DNA of 41,891 bases. Origin: Monosiga brevicollis MX1. Taxonomy: Eukaryota; Opisthokonta; Choanoflagellata; Craspedida; Salpingoecidae. The notes under the pieces were generated by a model. It was not told the DNA's origin. It made no database searches and worked only from the letters and a program-made list of their open reading frames with translations. Shown piece after piece: positions 1 to 8,911 of the stretch; position 1 is the first letter of the stretch; every line of letters starts with the position of its first letter. Location: positions 517,918 to 559,808 of the forward strand of contig NW_001865042.1 of assembly GCF_000002865.3 (NCBI RefSeq), written 5' to 3'. The position numbers and the translations under genes were made by a program.

Positions 1-3000
1 CTGAGCTCTCTAATTCACCGGCCAGGTAAAATTTGATCTCCAACTGTGCTCCCCGAGTCCCACTGAGATCGACCTCCCGCGTAACCTTGGTTGAGCCTCC
101 ATAGAACTGCCGGGTCAATACGAGCGCGCCGTTGTAGATGAACACGTTACCAGAGGATGCACCACCATTGCCTGCATCGGTCTCAACCCAGGACGCAGCC
201 CAAGGCTTGCTTCCGTCGTTGTTGCTGTAACTGTTTTGTGAAAATGCGTCATGCACGGTTTGAGACACGCTGCAGGGTGTTGTCGTGGTCGTCGTGGTCG
301 TCGTGGTCGTCGTGGTCGTCGTGGTCGTCGTGGTCGTCGTGGTCGTCGTGGTCGTCGTTGAAGCACACGTTTGATATTCCACAGAGACTTGCTCGATCAT
401 TAGATATTCATCCGATGCATGTAAGTTTGCTTTGACACCAAAACCAACCCACACGTCTCTTTGACCCAGCAGTGCTGACAGGTCATACACGCGTTCCGTC
501 AAGCTCTTATAGTCTGTTGCCACAAACTCCTCCCCCACCATGGCACCGGACGCAGTCATGGCGCCAATGTACGCCACGTCAACATTCTCCACGTCACCAA
601 CAAACTTGAACGAAACGCGTAACGTTGCTGCAGACGCGTGCTCCAAAGAAATGGCGCGATAAACCTGGGTTTCACCGTATCCGTTACCACTACCCTTCAA
701 ATAGAGTTGCCCACCACTGATAAGCGCGTTTCCGCCTGCCGCACCGCTTCCGCCTGCATCTGCTTCGACCCAGTTGCTACCAAAAGCTATGCTTCCAGAG
801 TTGCCTGAATAGCCGCCAGATGCAAAGTTGTCGGCGTACTGTAGGTCTTGACACGACTGCTCACAGTCATCAAACGTGATCTTGACGTAATCGATAACAA
901 AGTACTCGCCTGGGCCCGCGAAGCCACTGTCAATGTACAGCTTCACGACGGTGTGGGATGATGCATATGCTGACAAATCATACGTCTTCGTGTTGTACGT
1001 GTTCTTGCCACAACGTGATGCTGTATACGAGTCCAACTTGTAGTGCGAGCCATCCTTAATAATCCATAGAGATGCCTCATCTGAGCTCTCTAATTCACCG
1101 GCCAGGTAAAATTTGATCTCCAACTGTGCTCCCCGAGTCCCACTGAGATCGACCTCCCGCGTAACCTTGGTTGAGCCTCCATAGAACTGCCGGGTCAATA
1201 CGAGCGCGCCGTTGTAGATGAACACGTTACCAGAGGATGCACCACCATTGCCTGCATCGGTCTCAACCCAGGACGCAGCCCAAGGCTTGCTTCCGTCGTT
1301 GTTGCTGTAACTGTTTTGTGAAAATGCGTCATGCACGGTTTGAGACACGCTGCAGGGTGTTGTCGTGGTCGTCGTGGTCGTCGTGGTCGTCGTGGTCGTC
1401 GTGGTCGTCGTTGAAGCACACGTTTGATATTCCACAGAGACTTGCTCGATCATTAGATATTCATCCGATGCATGTAAGTTTGCTTTGACACCAAAACCAA
1501 CCCACACGTCTCTTTGACCCAGCAGTGCTGACAGGTCATACACGCGTTCCGTCAAGCTCTTATAGTCTGTTGCCACAAACTCCTCCCCCACCATGGCACC
1601 GGACGCAGTCATGGCGCCAATGTACGCCACGTCAACATTCTCCACGTCACCAACAAACTTGAACGAAACGCGTAACGTTGCTGCAGACGCGTGCTCCAAA
1701 GAAATGGCGCGATAAACCTGGGTTTCACCGTATCCGTTACCACTACCCTTCAAATAGAGTTGCCCACCACTGATAAGCGCGTTTCCGCCTGCCGCACCGC
1801 TTCCGCCTGCATCTGCTTCGACCCAGTTGCTACCAAAAGCTATGCTTCCAGAGTTGCCTGAATAGCCGCCAGATGCAAAGTTGTCGGCGTACTGTAGGTC
1901 TTGACACGACTGCTCACAGTCATCAAACGTGATCTTGACGTAATCGATAACAAAGTACTCGCCTGGGCCCGCGAAGCCACTGTCAATGTACAGCTTAACG
2001 ACGGTGTGGGATGATGCATATGCTGACAAATCATACGTCTTCGTGTTGTACGTGTTCTTGCCACAACGTGATGCTGTATACGAGTCCAACTTGTAGTACG
2101 AGCCATCCTTAATAATCCATAGAGATGCCTCATCTGAGCTCTCTAATTCACCGGCCAAGTAAAATTTGATCTCCAACTGTGCTCCCCGAGTCCCACTGAG
2201 ATCGACCTCCCGCGTAACCTTGGTATGAGCCTCCATAGAACTGCTGGGTCAATACGAGCGCGCCGTTGTAGATGAACACGTTACCAGAGGATGCACCACC
2301 ATTGCCTGCATCGGTCTCAACCCAGGACGCAGCCCAAGGCTTGCTTCCGTCGTTGTTGCTGTAACTGTTTTGTGAAAATGCGTCATGCACGGTTTGAGAC
2401 ACGCTGCAGGGTGTTGTCGTGGTCGTCGTGGTCGTCGTGGTCGTCGTGGTCGTCGTGGTCGTCGTGGTCGTTGGTCGTCGTTGAAGCACACGTTTGATAT
2501 TCCACAGAGACTTGCTCGATCATTAGATATTCATCCGATGCATGTAAGTTTGCTTTGACACCAAAACCAACCCACACGTCTCTTTGACCCAGCAGTGCTG
2601 ACAGGTCATACACGCGTTCCGTCAAGCTCTTATAGTCTGTTGCCACAAACTCCTCCCCCACCATGGCACCGGACGCAGTCATGGCGCCAATGTACGCCAC
2701 GTCAACATTCTCCACGTCACCAACAAACTTGAACGAAACGCGTAACGTTGCTGCAGACGCGTGCTCCAAAGAAATGGCGCGATAAACCTGGGTTTCACCG
2801 TATCCGTTACCACTACCCTTCAAATAGAGTTGCCCACCACTGATAAGCGCGTTTCCGCCTGCCGCACCGCTTCCGCCTGCATCTGCTTCGACCCAGTTGC
2901 TACCAAAAGCTATGCTTCCAGAGTTGCCTGAATAGCCGCCAGATGCAAAGTTGTCGGCGTACTGTAGGTCTTGACACGACTGCTCACAGTCATCAAACGT

Positions 3001-3495
3001 GATCTTGACGTAATCGATAACAAAGTACTCGCCTGGGCCCGCGAAGCCACTGTCAATGTACAGCTTAACGACGGTGTGGGATGATGCATATGCTGACAAA
3101 TCATACGTCTTCGTGTTGTACGTGTTCTTGCCACAACGTGATGCTGTATACGAGTCCAACTTGTAGTACGAGCCATCCTTAATAATCCATAGAGATGCCT
3201 CATCTGAGCTCTCTAATTCACCGGCCAAGTAAAATTTGATCTCCAACTGTGCTCCCCGAGTCCCACTGAGATCGACCTCCCGCGTAACCTTGGTATAGCC
3301 GTTGTAAGACTGCTGGGTCAATACGAGCGCGCCGTTGTTGACAAACACGTTACCAGAGGATGCCCCGCCGTTGCCCGGGTCGGTCTCAACCCAGGACGCG
3401 GCCCAGGGCTTGCTGCCGTCGTTGTTGCTGTAACTATTTTGTGAAAACGCGTCATGCACCGATTGCGTACAATCCGACGTTCTTCTGATTCGCTC
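1..3495 (-). CDS. Tandem-repeat extracellular protein, partial, with two frame-breaking indels
   Basis: Each ~350-residue repeat unit has two related beta-rich domains. Domain A starts with VHDAFSQNSYSNNDGS and contains WVETD; domain B starts with DNFASGGYSGNSGS and contains WVEAD. Each unit ends in Cys-Ala-Ser plus a poly-Thr linker. The WVE-D/G-rich openings resemble secreted adhesin or carbohydrate-binding-like beta-sandwiches, but I cannot name the family. Reading from the right, domain A of the first unit follows an AG acceptor near 3496-3497 (first residues E-R-I-R-R-T-S-D-C). The frame is open to about 2477, where a 7-bp unit replaces a 9-bp one. A second indel (extra base near 2225) shifts it again. 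From about 2238 to base 1 the frame is open for ~745 codons without a stop. The indels could be real, making a pseudogene, or errors in a hard-to-assemble array. The C-terminus lies outside the window, and the 5' exon may be the signal-peptide ORF at 3665-4072. Confidence 0.6.
282..357. repeat. 9-bp minisatellite GTCGTGGTC, 8 units
   Basis: Eight perfect units of GTCGTGGTC plus a partial unit encode the Thr linker on the minus strand (ACC ACG ACG in frame). A 9-bp period preserves the reading frame whatever the copy number. The other five frames are also largely open here. Confidence 0.93.
1362..1411. repeat. 9-bp minisatellite GTCGTGGTC, 5 units
   Basis: Same linker array in the second large repeat, with five full units. 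The difference of three units from the first array accounts exactly for the 27-bp difference between the 1080- and 1053-bp periods. Confidence 0.93.
2416..2481. repeat. 9-bp minisatellite, 6 units plus one 7-bp defective unit
   Basis: Six GTCGTGGTC units are followed by GTTGGTC at 2470-2476, a unit missing two bases. This switches the minus-strand frame from poly-Thr to Asp-His-Asp and truncates the upstream reading frame. Confidence 0.92.
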
Positions 3496-3664
3496 CTACT
3501 CAAACCACAATTCGTGTGAATGTGTGCCAAATCCAAGTTGACCGTATCCATTGTCTTAACTGACCTTTTGCTGATTTGGGCGATTTACCTCGTTAGTTAG
3601 GCTAAATGTAGCGAGCCCGTGGCTCATCTAATCACAACAATAAAATCACGTGACGTCGTGTCTA

Positions 3665-4072
3665 TCACATCACTGACTTATTCACTTTTATGAGAGCGGT
3701 GCGCCGTACTTGTTTCGTGATGCATGTTGTGTTTTGAAAAACAAACTCCTCTTGATCGTCTTGTCCAGCAACTTTGCAGGTTGTTGTCTGTGACAAGCGC
3801 AGAAGTGAGTGATGCGTTGGTGCTTGTGCTTTCCCAGTTTTGTCGTCAACCCTTGGTTCTGAAAAAGCGGCTCGCTCGGCTTGCTCAACAACACGTGAAA
3901 CTTTTACCTGAGCATCACCATCAACGTAGCATTCAGCTTCCAGAACCTGCAAGCAGGTGACGTTATGCTGGCAGCTCTGCACCTCACAGAGCCTGAGAGA
4001 AAGAGTAGTTTCTGCAGCTTCTGTGACCTTGCTGACTGCAAGCAAAAACACCAAGGCCAAGAAAGCCTTCAT
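3665..4072 (-). CDS. Small secreted Cys-containing protein, or signal-peptide exon of the repeat protein
   Basis: An uninterrupted frame starts at MKAFLALVFLLAVSKVTEA, a good signal peptide likely cleaved after TEA. I chose the Met at 4072 over one nine codons upstream because it places the hydrophobic core directly at the N-terminus. The ~116-residue mature part has five cysteines, two N-glycosylation sequons (NVT, NTT) and no domain I recognise. The stop is at 3665-3667. The frame contains GT dinucleotides usable as donors, such as CAA|GTACGG near 3707 and CAG|GTAAAA near 3911. The first lies in the same phase as the AG acceptor at 3496-3497 that opens the repeat protein, so this could be its secretion-signal exon. 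Whether it is a stand-alone gene or a 5' exon is unresolved. Confidence 0.6.
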   Translation of the reverse strand: MKAFLALVFLLAVSKVTEAAETTLSLRLCEVQSCQHNVTCLQVLEAECYVDGDAQVKVSRVVEQAERAAFSEPRVDDKTGKAQAPTHHSLLRLSQTTTCKVAGQDDQEEFVFQNTTCITKQVRRTALIKVNKSVM

Positions 4073-4526
4073 CTTCTCACTCGCTTTGAGCAGCGTCAAG
4101 CGCTGCTCAATTTACGAAGGAGCAGAAGCGTGCCAATGCCGCACAGCCACCGGCTGTGCGATGGCACAGACACGCTTGTTGCGAGAAAAAATTACGATCA
4201 CGTCTGCCAGCCCTCTTTGAGATAGAAGATTGTATGGACCTATACGTGGTGGGTTACCTGAGCTGCCATTGCACCAAGGCTCAGCAGGTCTAAAATCTAG
4301 CAAGTCTATTTCATTGACTCACCTGAAGTGCCTTCCTTGCCGAGGGTTCCTCGTCCTTGGCCAGGCCACCCCTCTGCGCCTTGTCAACTAGCTGTCTTGG
4401 ATCGGCTTTTTGGCAATCCAAGGAATGTCCAGTTGCACAGCTGTACACATGCACAGGCGCGCATGCGCTCAAAGCAGGGTGTGACCGCAAGACTCACAGC
4501 GCGCACGGGTGTTCGAATGTCTCAGC

Positions 4527-4546
4527 AAAAAAAAAAAAAAAAAAAA
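4527..4546. repeat. A20 homopolymer
   Basis: Twenty consecutive A residues in an intergenic region. No retroelement body or target-site duplication is evident beside it. Confidence 0.9.
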
Positions 4547-4806
4547 CGTCGAGCCTGACAAGCCCCGCCCGGGATTGGTGCAAGCTTGGTTTCCTTTTTG
4601 TGTTGGTGGTGGTGATGGTGGGGGTTGTGGTTGGCGGCGCTGCCTGGTCTCTTGCTACCCGTAGATGGTCATCCAGAGGTGACGTCACGGCAAGTGCTGA
4701 AACAAATACACGTTGAAAGATGTGTTTTATTCTGGGTAGGTGTGTGACGTCAGGACCCAAAGCACGCTGTTGGTGTGAAAAAAAAAACGCGCTCTTTTCA
4801 AACGAG

Positions 4807-4808
<2 letters not shown>

Positions 4809-4837
<29 letters not shown>
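4809..4837. repeat. (GT)n microsatellite
   Basis: About 14 perfect GT dinucleotides in intergenic sequence. Confidence 0.95.
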
Positions 4838-4838
<1 letters not shown>

Positions 4839-5688
4839 AAGAGCCTCATCCTTATCAGGATATGTGTGAGTGTCACTTCACCGATCAAGGTCGACAAGCT
4901 CTACGAAGATGACATCGCAATGGTTGTCGTCGTCATGTGTCTTCGTGCTCACCAGCGAAGATGTGAAATTGTGTGAGGTGCAGTCGAAATTCCTATTAAC
5001 TAGTTTTTGTCAGACTCGAGAAACAGCTGTCTCTTTCCCAAACAAGCCAAAAACACCTGCAAACGACTTTTGAAGAGTTGGGTTTTGCGCATCTGATCAT
5101 TTAAATTTTTTTTTCTGGGCTTGATGTCTGAGACAAGTTATGGTTGTTTTATGCATGCGAGCTGTAAGGGGTAGTTGTCTCTGACTAAGCTGTAACTCGA
5201 GAACGCGAACGAAATGAAAATGTCAGACTTTTTGGCAGTCGTGGTGGCAGCGTCGTGGCGCGTCACAGGAAGGAGTACCCTATCAAGTTCGGGTTTTTTG
5301 GAGGCTGTGCGCACCTCACCAACGCTCATGGTCGTGCTGCTAACTCCATTCGTCAGAAAAACAAGTTGCTAGGAATTTTGACTGCGCCTCACACAATTGA
5401 CATTGCTCAATGCCTTTTATTTTTTTCGCGTGTTTTCAGTGGTGAAGTTAGAATCAGATGGAGAGAAAAAAATTTGATGAATCAACTCAGTTTTATTCTT
5501 GCTTGTTTAAGAGAGAAGGAAGAAGAACGCCTTGACGGCACATAACAAACACATCAGCTCCGAATGACATTGTACGAAGGCACGAAGAACGAGAGGCGGC
5601 CATTGCCATGCAGCTTTTTTTTTGAAAAAAAAGGCCCAAATTATGACTCAGGGAGCGCACAAATCAAGTTTGACTTTTGTAGCTTGAT

Positions 5689-6541
5689 TTAGTGAGCAGT
5701 AGTATTGAGTCCCTTCGACGAAACGAGGTTGACGTATTGAGTAAAGCTAGCAAAGTCTGAGGTCGAGTAGCCTGAGAGAAAAACAGGAAAAATGAGAAGG
5801 CACATGCATGTGACACTGCTGAACCTGTGTGGTGGAGTATTGAGAAAATAGCATGGCGCTCTGGCACGTACCAAGGTAGCTGATCATACCGGCCGCGCCC
5901 TGAAAGTTGCCAGACCCGCCAGTAATATCGGCCGTGGAGGTAAACGCCATGCTGTCGCCCATTTCATCATAGGTGCCAATGCGGCCAGAGTTCGAGAAGG
6001 TCGAGAAGTACCTAGCACAAAGACAACAGTGTGTAAGGCGAAGCTCGCATTCTGATGCGCCTCGCAACCATCCCACAGCCAGCATAACAGCAACAAGAGC
6101 AGTGGCAACCATCGATAACGAACAGAGTGTGGAAGGTGGACTGGTGAATTCCGAAAGAGATGTTGCCCTTCTCAGTGAAGGTGTTGTCGTCGTTGATCAC
6201 GATGTCTGATGAGATGAGGGCATCTGCAAAAAAAGCATAAGATCCGTGATTTGGGGTGAGCACACAAGAAAAACGAGAACCGTCTGGAACATTCAAAGAC
6301 CATGCTTGAACAGCTTACAAGATCCGATGAGTGGTGTCACCGTGAAGGAGACAGCGTCCGATTGGGAAATGTAGGCGGCCAAGTCCTGGGATGGGGCCTT
6401 GCTGGTGCAAGTCAATTTTGAAGGGCCACCAACTTGAGTGCATGAGCCCTTGAACTGCATCGTAAACTCATAGTCCACCTTCTCCTGGGCCGAGGCCAAC
6501 ATGGTCAAAGCCAATGCGGCAGCAATGATGGCAATCTTCAT
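5689..6541 (-). CDS. Secreted AOC/dirigent-barrel-like protein, 4 exons
   Basis: Exons on the minus strand: 6541-6319, 6223-6124, 6011-5872, 5771-5689, giving 181 aa. Introns of about 80-110 bp have GT-AG ends (donors GTAAGC, GTTCGT, GTACGT) and phases 1, 2, 1 that close perfectly. Residues 1-18 (MKIAIIAAALALTMLASA) are a clear signal peptide. Cys34 and Cys45 could form a disulfide. Residues 137-149 (DITGGSGNFQGAA) match the [IV]-T-G-G-[TS]-G-x-F-x-G-A signature of the allene-oxide-cyclase/dirigent barrel superfamily, preceded by a T-Y-D-E-M strand. Members bind small hydrophobic ligands in a beta-barrel, and some are enzymes or guide radical coupling. Substrate and activity cannot be inferred here, and the superfamily call rests on the motif and length. 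Confidence 0.78.
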
Positions 6542-6799
6542 GATGGCGGTAGTGGGTAGAGCTCGGCTGCCAAATGGAAACGCAAAGTTAAAAAAATAAC
6601 AACAAAGAGTTGAGCTGTGTGGCTGGTCGAAAAGAGGCTCTGGTACATCAAATGTGCCGTGTATACGGCCGCGAAGGATTTATCACAAAAAAAAAAAGAC
6701 CAGATCCAGCGTCACTGATGGAAGCCCTGACCTTGATGTAAGTTCAAGTTGGTGTTGATCAACTGCCAGCCGTCGAGAAAAATGAAGCGAATCTTCACT

Positions 6800-6830
6800 G
6801 ACACACACACACACTCAGACACACACACAC
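6800..6830. repeat. (CA)n microsatellite, interrupted
   Basis: Two CA runs separated by TCAGA, intergenic. Confidence 0.9.
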
Positions 6831-7109
6831 TGAACGAACGAACGAAAGAAACAAAAGGCGATTGGTGCAAGCACAAACCAGTCGCTTGCACAATCAAAGC
6901 AACAAAAGAAACATGTGGTGGGTCAATTTCGGTCATCACTTGTGGCTTAGAGCAAGAAGCGCCCCAGCGGCCCTTGACCACACACGTAGCGCTGGACGCT
7001 CGACTCTGTGATTGCGTCCAGAGCCAAGATAGTGATGGCTCTTGCGAATGAAAGGTTGAGCGCTAAAATTAGATTGGTGAATAACATAAGGTAGCGTTGC
7101 GGAAAAATT

Positions 7110-7115
7110 TTTATT
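7110..7115 (-). promoter_or_regulatory. Poly(A) signal AATAAA after MED7 stop
   Basis: The minus strand reads AATAAA six bases past the MED7 stop codon. Position and sequence fit a cleavage/polyadenylation signal. Confidence 0.5.
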
Positions 7116-7120
7116 TGCAC

Positions 7121-8567
7121 TCAGGCATTGATCGCCCTTGAGGCACCGAAGAGGAGGTCTGGGCCGGAAAAGAGGGCAGCGGTGTGAGGTACAGGCTCGA
7201 CTGCCTCCAAGCTGAGCAAGGCGGCGTCAATTTCTTTGGCTTTTGCTGCCAAACGATCCAGTGCCCTGCTCGAAGTGTAGGTCGGTAAAGTTAGTGGGCT
7301 CGGGTTGTCACTTTCAGCGAGGCGCGGCTCAAATTGGTCGCGTCCAGCAAGTCGATACGAGGGAGGCACTCAAAAACGCCAAACAACCGTGCAATGGTCT
7401 CACCGTTGCAGCTCAGCTGCTAGAGCTTGCTTCTGTTCGGCCTGGACTCGAAGCATGGCCTTGACCGTCTCTTGTGCCTGTCGAACGTTGATGCATAAGC
7501 CTCATATTCGGAAAGGAGAAGGATTCATAATAACCCGTGTCTTCAAGTTCAAGCTGGAGCAAACTCATGTGTGGGTTGAAGAACTTGCAAAAGCCAGCCC
7601 AAATGCCACCGGCATATTCAATCATGATCAAATCGATCACTCACTTGGTGAGGCCGAAAGCAGTTGAGAAGATGATGCTGGTTGATGAAGGTCAGGCGGA
7701 GCTGGTCAAGCAGCTCGTTTCGCTGTGAGAAGCAAAAAGAAGGGTACAAGTAAAGGCCAATCAAGATTGACAGGCGAATGAGGCAGTGGATGACTAGTCG
7801 AACGCGAAATGCGTCTGCACAGCACATTTGCCTTGGTGGCGACACAGCTCTGCACAGAAGACTCGCAACAGCCTGTTCACCCAGGAATGGCTTTGGTGGG
7901 AGGGGCGGTCTGGGATATTCCAGGATGTGACCGTGGGGCTGGCCCTGACACTCACTCGGGCAATGTCGTGATCGTTGCTCTGCAGTTCGTCAAGAAGGGC
8001 TAAAAAGGCCTTGGCCAGCGTGGTGACTAGCGTCCTTAGCTCACGAGCATGATCTGCGAGTGAGCCAGCGACAAGCCAGTGGCCATGAGCTACCCAAAAC
8101 ACGCCTCAAAAGCACAGTCAGGGTTGAGCGTTGAGACCAACCGAGAGTAGCATCTTCGCTGTAAAGCCGCTTGATGCCCTGCTCCTCTAGTGATGCCAAC
8201 GCCGAAGCACCCAGCTGTGACCAGTCCATGCAAAGACCTCAAGTCAGAGGACGGCCACCCAGCCAAATTGACAAGCAGCTCGCGTTGCAAGTGCTGCAGA
8301 TTGGCACGCAGGCATGTTGGTCGGCGAATGGAAAAGAGGGCCAGCGCGCTCTATCATACCTGGACAACCTGTCCGAAAATAATGGCCCGGCCATCGGCCG
8401 GCGGTTCGGGAGGCTTTGGCCAGTCATGTTCATCTTCACGAGCAACGAGCGGTTTGGCAATGAGAACTGCATTTCTGTCCATTTGAATCGGATACCCGCC
8501 AGCGAGGCATACCTTTGGCCGATGTGTAGGCCTGGTAAAACCTTGGAGGATGCACAAAATCGCCCAT
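7121..8567 (-). CDS. MED7: Mediator complex subunit 7, 7 exons
   Basis: Exons: 8567-8513, 8466-8360, 8214-8142, 8053-7956, 7722-7645, 7477-7404, 7265-7121, giving 209 aa (human MED7 is 233). The product is a middle-module subunit of Mediator, which links activators to RNA polymerase II in the nucleus. Family landmarks appear in order: an N-terminal P-P-x-F-Y-x-x-Y-T element (HPPRFYQAYT), PKPPEPP followed by FGQVVQ, LEEQGIKRLY, HARELRTL...FLALLDEL, and LRLTFINQHHLLNCFRPHQ joined to AQETVKAMLRVQ. The last matches the conserved MED7 helix that ends in R-P-H-Q-A-R-E-T. Phases 1,0,1,0,0,2 all close. Intron 1 is only 46 bp and its acceptor is the least certain; the other joins are strong. Confidence 0.93.
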
Positions 8568-8911
8568 GATGTCGTGTGGACCTGCAACCAAGAAACTGCG
8601 AAACAAAAAAAGGGTATTTTTTTTCTCTCTCTCTCGCTCTCTCCTTCGGTGTTTGTGTTTTGTTTTTTTGTTTTGACTGATTGGAGCTGAGGGAAGCCAA
8701 GTCGTGGATGACTACTGCTAGAGATAACTAGATAGGTACTAATTTGCCCGTGTGCGTGTCGCGCAAGCAATGCCGATCTTTCAACCAAAGAAGTAACCGA
8801 TCAACTTTTACATTCGTATGAACATCAGACACTCAAAACCCCCTTCTGATCCAGTAGTGGGGCGACCTAGAGAAAGAATGGATCAGCTTGGCCCACCCAA
8901 AACACGTGCGC
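8568..8911. other. Intergenic, CT-rich tract
   Basis: Promoter side of MED7 and 3' side of the tyrosine-motif gene. Contains a T/CT-rich tract at about 8616-8645. No gene recognised. Confidence 0.6.

Larger units (their letters stand above)
1..3480. repeat. Tandem ~1.07-kb coding repeats, 3.3 copies
   Basis: The marker sequence CTGAGCTCTCTAATTCACCG recurs at 1, 1081, 2134 and 3204, giving periods of 1080, 1053 and 1070 bp. Copies are nearly identical over long stretches, with scattered single-base differences. For example, copies 1 and 2 share CCGGCCAGGT where copies 3 and 4 have CCGGCCAAGT. The last copy (3204 onward) diverges more near 3300 and ends at the unique 5' boundary around 3460-3480. 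The length differences are explained by minisatellite copy number plus two small indels. The near identity implies recent duplication or continuing gene conversion. Confidence 0.95.
4073..5688. other. Intergenic, no gene recognised
   Basis: Upstream of the small secreted gene and downstream of the barrel-protein gene. It holds a poly-A run, a GT microsatellite, short open frames without family resemblance on either strand, and a T9-G-A8 near-palindrome at 5615-5632 just past the stop of the barrel gene. A short inverted repeat (CTGAGC/GCTCAG) lies around 4258-4284. I see no convincing tRNA or snRNA. Confidence 0.55.
6542..7120. other. Intergenic with CA microsatellite
   Basis: Between the start of the barrel-protein gene and the stop of MED7, both on the minus strand. 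It should hold the barrel-gene promoter and the MED7 3' end. An A11 run lies near 6688-6698. No coding family is recognised. Confidence 0.6.

Noticed and set aside
157-435. Plus-strand frames rich in Ser-Ser-Trp and minus-strand Pro-Arg-Arg frames over the minisatellites
   Set aside because: They are alternative readings of the 9-bp repeat. The poly-Thr frame joins recognisable domains on both sides, and the others do not.
4211-4300. tRNA-like stretch on the minus strand (TGGTGCAATGGCAGC resembles a box A)
   Set aside because: No matching T-loop (GGTTCRA-type) and no 7-bp acceptor stem could be paired. It is only a small hairpin.
4527-4546. A20 run as the tail of a retroposon
   Set aside because: No reverse-transcriptase fragment, SINE-like body or target-site duplication next to it.
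5255-5545. Plus-strand 96-codon frame starting MARHRKEYPIKFGFF
   Set aside because: Composition becomes AT-rich and random after the first third, and no known domain is seen.
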